This document shows positions 23,623 through 30,508 of a DNA stretch of 36,610 nucleotides, piece after piece (position 1 is the first letter of the stretch; every line of letters begins with the position of its first letter). The position numbers and the translations under genes were made by a program. This DNA comes from Klebsiella pneumoniae (lineage in GTDB: Bacteria > Desulfobacterota > Binatia > UBA12015). Below the pieces are notes generated by a model. It was given only the letters and a program-made list of their open reading frames with translations. It made no database searches and was not told the origin of the DNA. The stretch is from contig CAMBZJ010000030.1 of the NCBI GenBank assembly GCA_945872365.1, positions 1-36,610 of the forward strand. Direction: 5' to 3'.

Positions 23623-24116
23623 GTCTTCGTCTCCCCGGTGGCACCGCCGGCTTCGGCGGGCTTCTGCCTTTCGGCCTCGTACTTCGACGGGCAGGTGGTG
23701 AGCAGGGAGCGGGCTCGGAAGACGCCGTCGACGACCCGACCCTCGACGATCACGTCGCGACCATCGGCGAACATGTCGGGCACGATGCCGTTGAACTCGA
23801 CCGGCAGGCGGGCCTGCGCGGTCGAGGCGGGGAGGACATCGCCGTCCCGTCGGGCCTCGTGGGTGCCGCCCTCGCCCTTGGGGATCGCCTGGAGGACGAA
23901 TGCGAGGTCGAGCGTCCTCGGGTTCCACTGGACGCTGCCCTGCGAAACCCGACCGGCGAGCCGCAGTGCGTCGGAAGAGTGCGCCCCCGGGTCCGCCGCC
24001 CACTCGTCGACGGTCATGAAGTAGGCCGAGGTTTCCCGGACGGCGGTCCAGATCAACGCAGCCACCGCGGCGACGATCAGGACCGACCCGACCAGGAACT
24101 TGCGCTTTCGGTTCAC
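23619..24116 (-). CDS. ccmE: CcmE haem chaperone, Cys (CxxxY) variant
   Basis: The protein is 165 residues from GTG 24116 (or GTG 24122, two codons earlier). After a basic start NRKRKFLVGSVLIVAAVAALIW with one membrane anchor, an OB-fold follows with LRLAGRVSQGSVQWNPRTLD, VEFNGIVPDMFADGRDVIVEG and the end ARSLLTTCPSKYEAE. In most bacteria the haem-binding site here is HxxxY; this protein has C142 in place of the His, with Y146 kept. A CxxxY form is known from Desulfovibrio and archaea and is believed to bind haem through the Cys. The C-terminus after it is short and charged. It is the first gene of ccmE-ccmF-ccmH. Confidence 0.93.
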   Translation of the reverse strand: MNRKRKFLVGSVLIVAAVAALIWTAVRETSAYFMTVDEWAADPGAHSSDALRLAGRVSQGSVQWNPRTLDLAFVLQAIPKGEGGTHEARRDGDVLPASTAQARLPVEFNGIVPDMFADGRDVIVEGRVVDGVFRARSLLTTCPSKYEAERQKPAEAGGATGETKT

Positions 24117-24215
24117 CGGCACCTCTGCTCTGGGGGGCCGGGCCGCTCGTTGGGCCGGAAACTCCGGCCGGGAGGATCCGGCCCGACCTGCTGAAGAAAA
24201 GCTAGCCCAGCCCGC

Positions 24216-24244
24216 TTGGGGGCGCAATTCGCTTCGCTTATGAT
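24216..24244 (+). promoter_or_regulatory. sigma70-like promoter of uppP
   Basis: TTGGGG at 24216-24221 and TATGAT at 24239-24244 are 17 nt apart. The -10 matches five of six consensus bases. Transcription would start near 24251, about 46 nt before the GTG at 24297 chosen as the uppP start, and downstream of the ATG at 24240. Confidence 0.6.
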
Positions 24245-24296
24245 CTTCTCGCCGCCATCCGGCGGTGGACGGGGCGGCAGCGGCGCGGAGGTGGAC

Positions 24297-25112
24297 GTGG
24301 ACGGGATCGCCGACTTGTGGAAGGCGGCCACGCTGGGCGTGGTCGAGGGTCTCACCGAATTCCTGCCGGTCTCGTCGACCGGGCACATGATCGTCGCCGG
24401 CCGGCTGCTCGGCTTCGGCACGCCGACCTTCGAGATCTTCATCCAGCTCGGAGCCATGCTGGCGCTCACCTGGGTCTATCGCGAGCGGATCCTGGGCCTG
24501 TTGCGCGATGGCGCCACGCGGCCGGCGACCAGGCTCCTGGCCGTCAAGATCGCCCTCGCGTTCCTCCCGGCGGCGATCGTCGGATTCCTCGCCCATCACT
24601 GGATCGAGGACCACCTGTTCCGGCCCGTGGTGGTTGCCGCCTCGCTCATCGCGGGGGGGTTCGTGCTGCTCTGGGTGGACGGCCCGGGGCGCTCCCCGCA
24701 GGGGCATTCCGAGGGACTCTCCGACCTGGAGGAGATGAGCTTCGGCCAGGCGCTCGCGGTCGGCCTCGGCCAGACCGTGTCGATGATTCCCGGCGTGTCG
24801 CGATCGGGCGCGACGATCGTCTCGGGCATGCTCGCCGGACTCGACCGCCGTGCGGCGCTCGACTTCTCGTTCCTGCTCGCGCTGCCGACGATGTATGCGG
24901 CCTGCCTCTACTCGTTGTGGAAGGCGCGCCACGACCTCGACGCCGCGGGTGCACTCACGATGACCGTGGGCCTCGTCGCCGCCTACGTGAGCGCGCTGGT
25001 CGTCATCCGTGCGTTCCTGCGCTGGGTCGGCGATCACTCGCTGCAGCCCTTCGGCTGGTACCGGATCGCCGCCGGCCTGGCCGTGCTGATCTGGCTCTTC
25101 CTGGCCTCCTGA
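24297..25112 (+). CDS. uppP: undecaprenyl-diphosphatase UppP
   Basis: The protein is 271 residues, a normal length, with about eight membrane helices. Motif 1 is VVEGLTEFLPVSSTGH (E and catalytic-site residues), motif 2 is PGVSRSGATI. It removes phosphate from undecaprenyl diphosphate to renew the lipid carrier for peptidoglycan and other envelope sugars. The GTG at 24297 has GGAGG at 24287-24291; the frame is open back to 24216, but the promoter seen here would place those earlier codons before the transcript. The gene is single, divergent from ccmE and convergent with murF. Confidence 0.95.
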   Translation: MDGIADLWKAATLGVVEGLTEFLPVSSTGHMIVAGRLLGFGTPTFEIFIQLGAMLALTWVYRERILGLLRDGATRPATRLLAVKIALAFLPAAIVGFLAHHWIEDHLFRPVVVAASLIAGGFVLLWVDGPGRSPQGHSEGLSDLEEMSFGQALAVGLGQTVSMIPGVSRSGATIVSGMLAGLDRRAALDFSFLLALPTMYAACLYSLWKARHDLDAAGALTMTVGLVAAYVSALVVIRAFLRWVGDHSLQPFGWYRIAAGLAVLIWLFLAS

Positions 25113-25131
25113 GGGAGGCGTGGTACCTCCC
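25113..25131. terminator. hairpin between uppP and murF
   Basis: GGGAGG at 25113-25118 pairs with CCTCCC at 25126-25131 over a 7-nt loop, between the convergent stop codons of uppP and murF. No T tract, but it fills the gap between two gene ends. Confidence 0.4.
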
Positions 25132-25139
25132 GGTTCGCG

Positions 25140-26549
25140 TCATGAAGCGAGCAAGGCCACGACCACCCGCTCGAGTGCGATCCCGCGCGATCCCTTGACC
25201 AGTACCGTCGCCGGGCCGCTACCGACGAGTGCCAGCACGCGGTCGGCCGCGGTCCGGGCATCGGCTACGTGCTCGGCCGAGACGCCCCGCGCCCCGGCCG
25301 CGTCGGCCGTGCGCCGCGCCGCCGTACCGACGGCGACCAGGTGCGCGCCGGGTGCGATCCGGGCGACGTCGTCCCCGAGTTCACGATGCGCTTCGTCGCT
25401 CGCGGTGCCGAGTTCCAGCATGTCGCCGAGAACGGCGACCAGGCGCGACCCCGGTTCGCGCAGCGCGACGGCCGCCTCCAGCGCGGCTCGCGCCGAGGCG
25501 GGGTTGGAGTTGTAGCAGTCGTCGAGCACGAAGAGCGGCCGGGTGGCGTGCCGCACCGGCGACATGCGGTGCGCCGCGGGGCGCGCGAGCTCTAGACCGG
25601 AGCGGATCTCCTGCGGCGAGAGCCCGAGATGGGTCGCCGCGGCGATCGCGAAGGATGCGGCCCATGCCGCGGGTTCGCCGAGCAGCGGCAACCGCCACGC
25701 GGTGCGCGGCGCGCCTGGGCCCTCCAGTTCGAAGCGGGTTCCGTCGCGTCCGAGCGAGATCCCGCCGAGTCGCCAGGCGTCCTCGGCTCGCCGACCGAGC
25801 GATTCGAGCCGGACCGCGCCGCGCCGCCGCGCGGCCGCGACGAGCCGCTCCTCGGCGGAACCGACCAGGGCGAGTGTGCCCGGCGCGAGGTGGTCGAGGA
25901 TCTCGGTTTCCGCCTCGACCACGCCGTCGACGCTGCCGAGGAATTCCAGGTGTTCGGCGAAGGCCGCGGTGACGATCGCCAGGTCCGGCTTCGCGAAGGA
26001 AGCCAGCCGGCCGAGTTCGCCCGGAAAGCTCGTGCCCAGTTCCAGCACCAGAAACTCGACGTCGAGCGGGGTCGCGAGGATCGTCATCGGGGCGCCGATC
26101 TGGCTGTTCTCGTTGCCCGGGGTGGCGAAGGTCCGGCCACGCGCGGAGAGGACGGCCGAGACGACTTCCTTGGTGGTCGTCTTGCCGTTGCTGCCGGCGA
26201 TGCCCACGACCGTCGCCCGGAGCCGTGAGCGCCACTCGCGCGCCGCCGCCTGGACGGCTGCGAGCGTGTCCGCAACCTCGATGACGACGGCGGCACCCGG
26301 TACCTCGCCGGGACGCGAGACCAGCACGCCGTCCGCCCCGGCGGCGAGGGCCCGGGGCAGGAACTCGTGGCCGTCGACCCGTGCCCCCGCAAGCGCGACG
26401 AAGAGCGATCCGCGCGGCACGGCGCGCGAATCGATCGCCAGCGAGGAGAACCGTCGTTCGGGGTCGCCAGCGACCACCCGTCCGCCCGCCGCAAGGGCGA
26501 TTTCGCCCGCCGAGAGTTCGATCGGGTGCAGCGGACCGCCGTCGCTCAC
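25140..26549 (-). CDS. murF: UDP-MurNAc-tripeptide-D-alanyl-D-alanine ligase MurF
   Basis: The protein is 469 residues from GTG 26549, overlapping the purE stop by GTGA. The Mur ATP loop is [11 protein letters not shown] with Lys123; the N-domain has [19 protein letters not shown], and the C-domain has [16 protein letters not shown] and LGDMLELG, typical of MurF rather than MurC/D/E. It adds D-Ala-D-Ala to the UDP-MurNAc-tripeptide in the cytoplasm. It is away from the usual mur/fts cluster here, coupled to purE at the end of the mrp run. Confidence 0.95.
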   Translation of the reverse strand: MSDGGPLHPIELSAGEIALAAGGRVVAGDPERRFSSLAIDSRAVPRGSLFVALAGARVDGHEFLPRALAAGADGVLVSRPGEVPGAAVVIEVADTLAAVQAAAREWRSRLRATVVGIAGSNGKTTTKEVVSAVLSARGRTFATPGNENSQIGAPMTILATPLDVEFLVLELGTSFPGELGRLASFAKPDLAIVTAAFAEHLEFLGSVDGVVEAETEILDHLAPGTLALVGSAEERLVAAARRRGAVRLESLGRRAEDAWRLGGISLGRDGTRFELEGPGAPRTAWRLPLLGEPAAWAASFAIAAATHLGLSPQEIRSGLELARPAAHRMSPVRHATRPLFVLDDCYNSNPASARAALEAAVALREPGSRLVAVLGDMLELGTASDEAHRELGDDVARIAPGAHLVAVGTAARRTADAAGARGVSAEHVADARTAADRVLALVGSGPATVLVKGSRGIALERVVVALLAS

Positions 26550-27082
26550 GACTTGGCGCGCGGCTTGTCGCGCAGGAGGTTGCGATTCTTCTGGCGGCAC
26601 GACTCGGCGAGTTCCGCGCGGTGCGTCGCCAGTCGCGCGGCGACCTCCTCGTCGGAGGTGCCGATGATCTGGGCGGCCAGCAGGCCGGCGTTGGTCGCCC
26701 CGCCGATCGCAACCGTCGCGACCGGGATGCCGCTCGGCATCTGCACCATCGACAGCAGCGAATCGAGGCCTCGAAGCGGCTCGATCGCGACCGGGACGGC
26801 GATGACCGGCAGCGTGGTGTAGGCCGCGATCACGCCCGCGAGGTGGGCCGCGCCGCCTGCTCCCGCGATGATCGCCTTGAGCCCGCGCTCGCGCGCGGAG
26901 CGCGCGTATTCCGCGACGTCGTCGGGTGTTCGGTGCGCCGACGAGACCCGCACCTCGCAGCCGATGCCGAGGTCCGCGAGGACGTCGGCCGCCTTCTGCA
27001 TCACCGGAAGGTCCGAGTCGCTGCCCATGAGGATGCCGACGAGCGGACCACGCGTCTTCTTGCTCCCGTGGGATTCCGACAT
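26546..27082 (-). CDS. purE: N5-carboxyaminoimidazole ribonucleotide mutase PurE
   Basis: The protein is 178 residues, the form of a class I PurE. The phosphate site is GSDSD at residues 20-24, followed by SSAHRTPD and [14 protein letters not shown] with the catalytic His in AHL. It turns N5-CAIR into CAIR in purine synthesis. purK, its usual partner, is not in this window. It starts at ATG 27082, 58 nt after mrpG in the same direction, and is coupled to murF by an overlapping stop/start. Confidence 0.95.
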   Translation of the reverse strand: MSESHGSKKTRGPLVGILMGSDSDLPVMQKAADVLADLGIGCEVRVSSAHRTPDDVAEYARSARERGLKAIIAGAGGAAHLAGVIAAYTTLPVIAVPVAIEPLRGLDSLLSMVQMPSGIPVATVAIGGATNAGLLAAQIIGTSDEEVAARLATHRAELAESCRQKNRNLLRDKPRAKS

Positions 27083-27140
27083 CGACGAAGCGTTAACCGA
27101 TTCGGTCCGGCGCGTCGAGAGTACCGGGTCGCCCCGGGGG

Positions 27141-27521
27141 TCATTCGTGCCCGAAATCCTCGTCGGGTACGACCGGCATCCAGCGCTCGAGTTCGTCGAG
27201 CGCGGTGCCTGGGTGGAGCGGATAGCGGGTCGCGTAGCAGGCGTGCGCGAGGAGGTAGGTGGCGCTCGGCGTCGTCAGGAACTGGAAGACGATCGCTAGC
27301 GTGCCACGCAGGCTTACGAAGGGTTCGCTCCCCGCGAAGAAGAAGACCGGGGCCAGGATGAGGAGCGCCACGCCGATCGTGCCGGCCTTCCCGGCGGCGT
27401 GCATGCGCGTGTAGACGTCGGGGAAGCGGAGCAGGCCGAGCCCGGTCACGAACATGAAGAAGGCGCCGCCGAGCATCGCAGCCGCTGTGAGCCCCTCGCG
27501 CAGGGTGTTTAGTGCGCTCAC
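27141..27521 (-). CDS. mrpG: Mrp antiporter subunit G
   Basis: The protein is 126 residues from GTG 27521, with three membrane helices: [40 protein letters not shown] and [16 protein letters not shown]. '[13 protein letters not shown]' and '[10 protein letters not shown]..' are typical of MrpG/MnhG/PhaG. It is a small subunit of the Mrp Na+/H+ antiporter in the inner membrane. Start overlaps mrpF by GTGA. Confidence 0.95.
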   Translation of the reverse strand: MSALNTLREGLTAAAMLGGAFFMFVTGLGLLRFPDVYTRMHAAGKAGTIGVALLILAPVFFFAGSEPFVSLRGTLAIVFQFLTTPSATYLLAHACYATRYPLHPGTALDELERWMPVVPDEDFGHE

Positions 27522-27796
27522 GGGAAGAGCCTCCCGCGTGCCAGGTAGCGGGCGATCGCGGCCGACCCGAGGAAGCCGACCAGCGTCAGGATCCACACGG
27601 CGTCGAAGTAGAGGCTCGACTGCCAGAGGATGCAGAACAGGCAGATCATTCCGATGATGATCGACGAGAGGGTGTCGAAGGCCACCGCGCGATCGGCCGC
27701 CCCGGGCCCGACGGCGATGCGGTAGAGGCAGAGCAGCGCGCTCGCGAAGAGCATCAGGAGGCAGAACTGCGTGATCCAGGCCAACCAGGGGCTCAT
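27518..27796 (-). CDS. mrpF: Mrp antiporter subunit F
   Basis: The protein is 92 residues from ATG 27796, three membrane helices, with YRIAVGPGAADRAVAFDTL, the family's conserved 'R-x-x-x-G-P-x-x-x-D-R-x-x-x-x-D' segment. It starts MSPWLAWITQFCLLM. It overlaps mrpE and mrpG by four bases at each end. Confidence 0.95.
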   Translation of the reverse strand: MSPWLAWITQFCLLMLFASALLCLYRIAVGPGAADRAVAFDTLSSIIIGMICLFCILWQSSLYFDAVWILTLVGFLGSAAIARYLARGRLFP

Positions 27797-28158
27797 TTGC
27801 CGGCTCCCTTCCCCGCCCGACCGGCGCGCGTCCAGCGCAGGATGTTCGCCTCGAGCGCGCTGCGCGTCGCCTCGCGCACGCTCTCGGGATCCTCGCCGAT
27901 GTCGATCGCGTGCATGACGAGCAGGCGCTCCTGCGGATCGACGTGGACCGTGATCGTGCCGGGCGTGAGCGTGATCGAATTCGCCAGCGTCGTGATCTCC
28001 AGATCGGTCTCGGCCTCCATCGGGTAGGCGACGAAACCCGAACGCAGGCGGTCGATCGGACCGAAGACGAGCTTGGTCACGCTGATGCTGGCGAGGATCA
28101 CCTCGCGCATCAGGATGACGAGGTAGCGGAGGAACTCCGGGATCGCGCGCAGGCTCAC
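27793..28158 (-). CDS. mrpE: Mrp antiporter subunit E
   Basis: The protein is 121 residues from GTG 28158. It begins VSLRAIPEFLRYLVILMREV and contains VTKLVFGP, TTLANSITLTPGTITV and LLVMHAIDI, the conserved core of MrpE/MnhE. One or two membrane segments at the N-terminus are followed by a small soluble domain. The usual N-terminal helices are somewhat shortened. The C-terminal tail is Gly/Lys-rich (RAGRAGKGAGK). Coupled to mrpD and mrpF by four-base overlaps. Confidence 0.93.
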   Translation of the reverse strand: MSLRAIPEFLRYLVILMREVILASISVTKLVFGPIDRLRSGFVAYPMEAETDLEITTLANSITLTPGTITVHVDPQERLLVMHAIDIGEDPESVREATRSALEANILRWTRAGRAGKGAGK

Positions 28159-29699
28159 GGGGCATCCTCCCCGGCGCGGCCCGCCAACGCCACCCGCGAC
28201 GCCCCCGGCCCGAGTACCGCGCGTACGTACTCGGTGGGGTCGGTCACGCCGCGGGCGGCATCCGCGGCGAGTCGCAGAAAGGGCTGCGCCGCGACCCCGA
28301 GCAGGACCGTCGCCGCGACGAGCACCGCAACGGGCGCCGCCATGCGTCGCCAGGCACCGCCCGGCGGCGCGCCGTGCCAGTCGCCCCAGAAGGCGTAGCT
28401 CCAGATCTTCACCATCGACAGCAGCGTGAGGAAACTCGTCGCGACCGCGGCGGCCACGACGAACCAGTGCCCGCCGCGCAGGGCGGAGCGCACCAGCACG
28501 AGTTTCGCGAGGAACCCCGAGAACGGCGGCATCCCCGCGAGCGACAGCGCCGCGACGAAGAACAGGACCGCCGCGAACGGAGCGGCGAGCGCGATGCCGC
28601 CCATCTCCTTGAGGCGCCCCGAACCCGAGACCTCCTCGGCGATCCCCCCGATCAGGAAGAGGCTCGCCTTCACGATAATGTGGTGGACGACGTAGAAGAT
28701 CGTCGCCGCGATCGCGGCGGTCGCGATCGCGGCGTCGCTCGCGAGGCCGATCCCCATGAGCATGTACCCGACCTGGCTGATGATGTGCCACGACAGGACG
28801 CGCCGGATCTCCCACTGGCAGAGGGCCCCGAGGACGCCGACGACCATCGTGAGCGCCGACAAGACGAGCAGGATCTGCAGGGCGAACTCGTTTCCACCCT
28901 GCCGAAAGGTCATGACGAAGACCCGCAGCAGCGAGTAGATGCCCACCTTGGTGAGGAGCCCCGCGAAGTAGCCGTTCACGCCGGCCGGCACGACCGGGTA
29001 GGAGTCGGGCAGCCAGAAGAAGAGCGGGAACGCCGCTGCCTTGAGGGCGAAGACGACCAGCAGGACCATCGAGGCGGCGGTCAGCATCGCGGCGCGCGGC
29101 GCCGGGAGCGCGCTCGAGACCACCGCGATGTCGGCCATGTTGAGCGTGCCGACGATCGAGTAGACGAGCCCGAGCCCGATCACGAAGAGCGATCCGCCGA
29201 GCAGGTTGATCGCGATGTAGGTCAGCGTCTGGCGCACCTGCTGGCGCGAGGCGCCGACCATCATCACGCCGTAGGAGCCGATCAGCATCACCTCGTAGGA
29301 TACGAAGAGGTTGAAGAGGTCGCCGGTGATGAACGACCAGTTCACGCCGAGCAGGAGCACCTGGAAGAGCGGGTAGAAGAAGTGCCGCTGCTGGAGCGGA
29401 GTGACCGTAGAAGGGACGTAGAACGCGACCACGCTCGCCACGAGCATCGAGAGGCAGAGCATGATGCACGAGAGGCGGTCGGCGACGAAGGCGATGCCGT
29501 AGGGTGCAGCGTAGCCGCCCATCATCGAGACCTGCGGCCCGGTCGCGTCCACCCGGAACAGGAGCCAGGTGACGAAGCCGAGTAGCCCGAGGCAGGAAGC
29601 CGCGTTGAGCGCCGCCTCGGCCCGCGGGTGCTCGCGCAGCAGCGCGAGCACGATCGCGGTGAGGAACGGGACGAGGATCACGAGGACGATGGAGTTCAC
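28155..29699 (-). CDS. mrpD: Mrp antiporter subunit D (NuoL/M/N-like)
   Basis: The protein is 514 residues from GTG 29699, with about 14 helices. It carries the proton-antiporter signature: FVSYEVMLIGSYGVMMVG (conserved Glu in helix 5), FALKAAAFPLFFWLPDSYPV (Lys in helix 7), RRVLSWHIISQVGYMLMG and HHIIVKASLFLIGG. It is homologous to the NuoM/N subunits of complex I and moves H+/Na+ across the inner membrane. It lies 10 nt after mrpC. Confidence 0.96.
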   Translation of the reverse strand: MNSIVLVILVPFLTAIVLALLREHPRAEAALNAASCLGLLGFVTWLLFRVDATGPQVSMMGGYAAPYGIAFVADRLSCIMLCLSMLVASVVAFYVPSTVTPLQQRHFFYPLFQVLLLGVNWSFITGDLFNLFVSYEVMLIGSYGVMMVGASRQQVRQTLTYIAINLLGGSLFVIGLGLVYSIVGTLNMADIAVVSSALPAPRAAMLTAASMVLLVVFALKAAAFPLFFWLPDSYPVVPAGVNGYFAGLLTKVGIYSLLRVFVMTFRQGGNEFALQILLVLSALTMVVGVLGALCQWEIRRVLSWHIISQVGYMLMGIGLASDAAIATAAIAATIFYVVHHIIVKASLFLIGGIAEEVSGSGRLKEMGGIALAAPFAAVLFFVAALSLAGMPPFSGFLAKLVLVRSALRGGHWFVVAAAVATSFLTLLSMVKIWSYAFWGDWHGAPPGGAWRRMAAPVAVLVAATVLLGVAAQPFLRLAADAARGVTDPTEYVRAVLGPGASRVALAGRAGEDAP

Positions 29700-29709
29700 G
29701 CGCGTGCCC

Positions 29710-30108
29710 TCACTCCTCGTACTTCGGCGGACCGGATTCGCGTGCCGGGCCGACCAGAATGTCGTCGATCTCGCGGACGGGTAGCAGCTCCGGGTCGTCG
29801 GTCCCGTACTCGCGGTAGACGACGTAGCAGATGGTGAGGAACAGGGCGCCCACTGCAAAGCTGATGACGATCGCCGTCAGGATGATGTCCGGCGGGATCG
29901 GGTCCATCAGCCCGTCGACGCGGCGCGGATCGGTGACGAACGGCGCGGCGGTCTCGAGCTTGAATCCGCCGCAGAGGATCATCAGCAGGTTGACGGCGTT
30001 CGACAGCAGGCCGAAGCCGATCACGATGCGGAACAGGTTTGGCCGCAGGATCGAGTAGGCGCCCCCCGCGAAGAGCAGCGCGATCGCGATGGCGAGCGGC
30101 AGTTCCAC
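29710..30108 (-). CDS. mrpC: Mrp antiporter subunit C (NuoK-like)
   Basis: The protein is 132 residues with three helices, starting LPLAIAIALLFAGGAYSILR. 'FRIVIGFGLLSNAVNLLMIL' and 'DPIPPDIILTAIVISFAVGALFL' match the NuoK-like fold, with 'PPDIILTAIVI-A' as the Mrp hallmark. The charged tail (YREYGTDDPELLPVREID...) is cytosolic and 30 or more residues long. Separated from mrpB by one base. Confidence 0.96.
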   Translation of the reverse strand: MELPLAIAIALLFAGGAYSILRPNLFRIVIGFGLLSNAVNLLMILCGGFKLETAAPFVTDPRRVDGLMDPIPPDIILTAIVISFAVGALFLTICYVVYREYGTDDPELLPVREIDDILVGPARESGPPKYEE

Positions 30109-30109
30109 G

Positions 30110-30508
30110 TCAGCGCCGCTCCAGGCTGAGTTCGACGAAGATCGTCATGAGCGTGCCGACGACGATCAGCATGACGCCGAGGTCGAAGAAGGTCGCGGTC
30201 GGAAGGTGCACCGGCCAGTGGAGGATCTCGTTGTCCATGTAGGGGTGGCCAAGCAGCATGGGCCAGATGCCGTTGCAGACGGAGACCAGGAGGCCGATCA
30301 CCGCGACCCGCCACCAGCGGATCCGGGCCGCGCGCTCGACGCCGTACGAAAGAAGGTGGATCGCACCCGCGGACGCCACCAGGACGCCCGCGATGAAGCC
30401 GCCACCCGGCTCGTCGTGCCCTTGGAAGAAGATGCGCAGGGCGACCAGCAGGGTTAACGGGATCGCGTACCCTGCGACCGTGCGGAGGATGGGGGATTCG
30501 GCGTTCAT
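30110..30508 (-). CDS. mrpB: Mrp antiporter subunit B
   Basis: The protein is 132 residues from ATG 30508, four helices. 'GHDEPGGGFIAGVLVASAGAI' is the MrpB/MnhB signature, and 'TATFFDLGVMLIVVGTLMTIF' the conserved last helix. Start overlaps the mrpA stop by ATGA. Confidence 0.96.
   Translation of the reverse strand: MNAESPILRTVAGYAIPLTLLVALRIFFQGHDEPGGGFIAGVLVASAGAIHLLSYGVERAARIRWWRVAVIGLLVSVCNGIWPMLLGHPYMDNEILHWPVHLPTATFFDLGVMLIVVGTLMTIFVELSLERR

Noticed and set aside
24216-24296. Longer N-terminus for UppP
   Set aside because: The likely promoter occupies 24216-24244 and the added residues are not typical of UppP; GTG 24297 has a good ribosome site.
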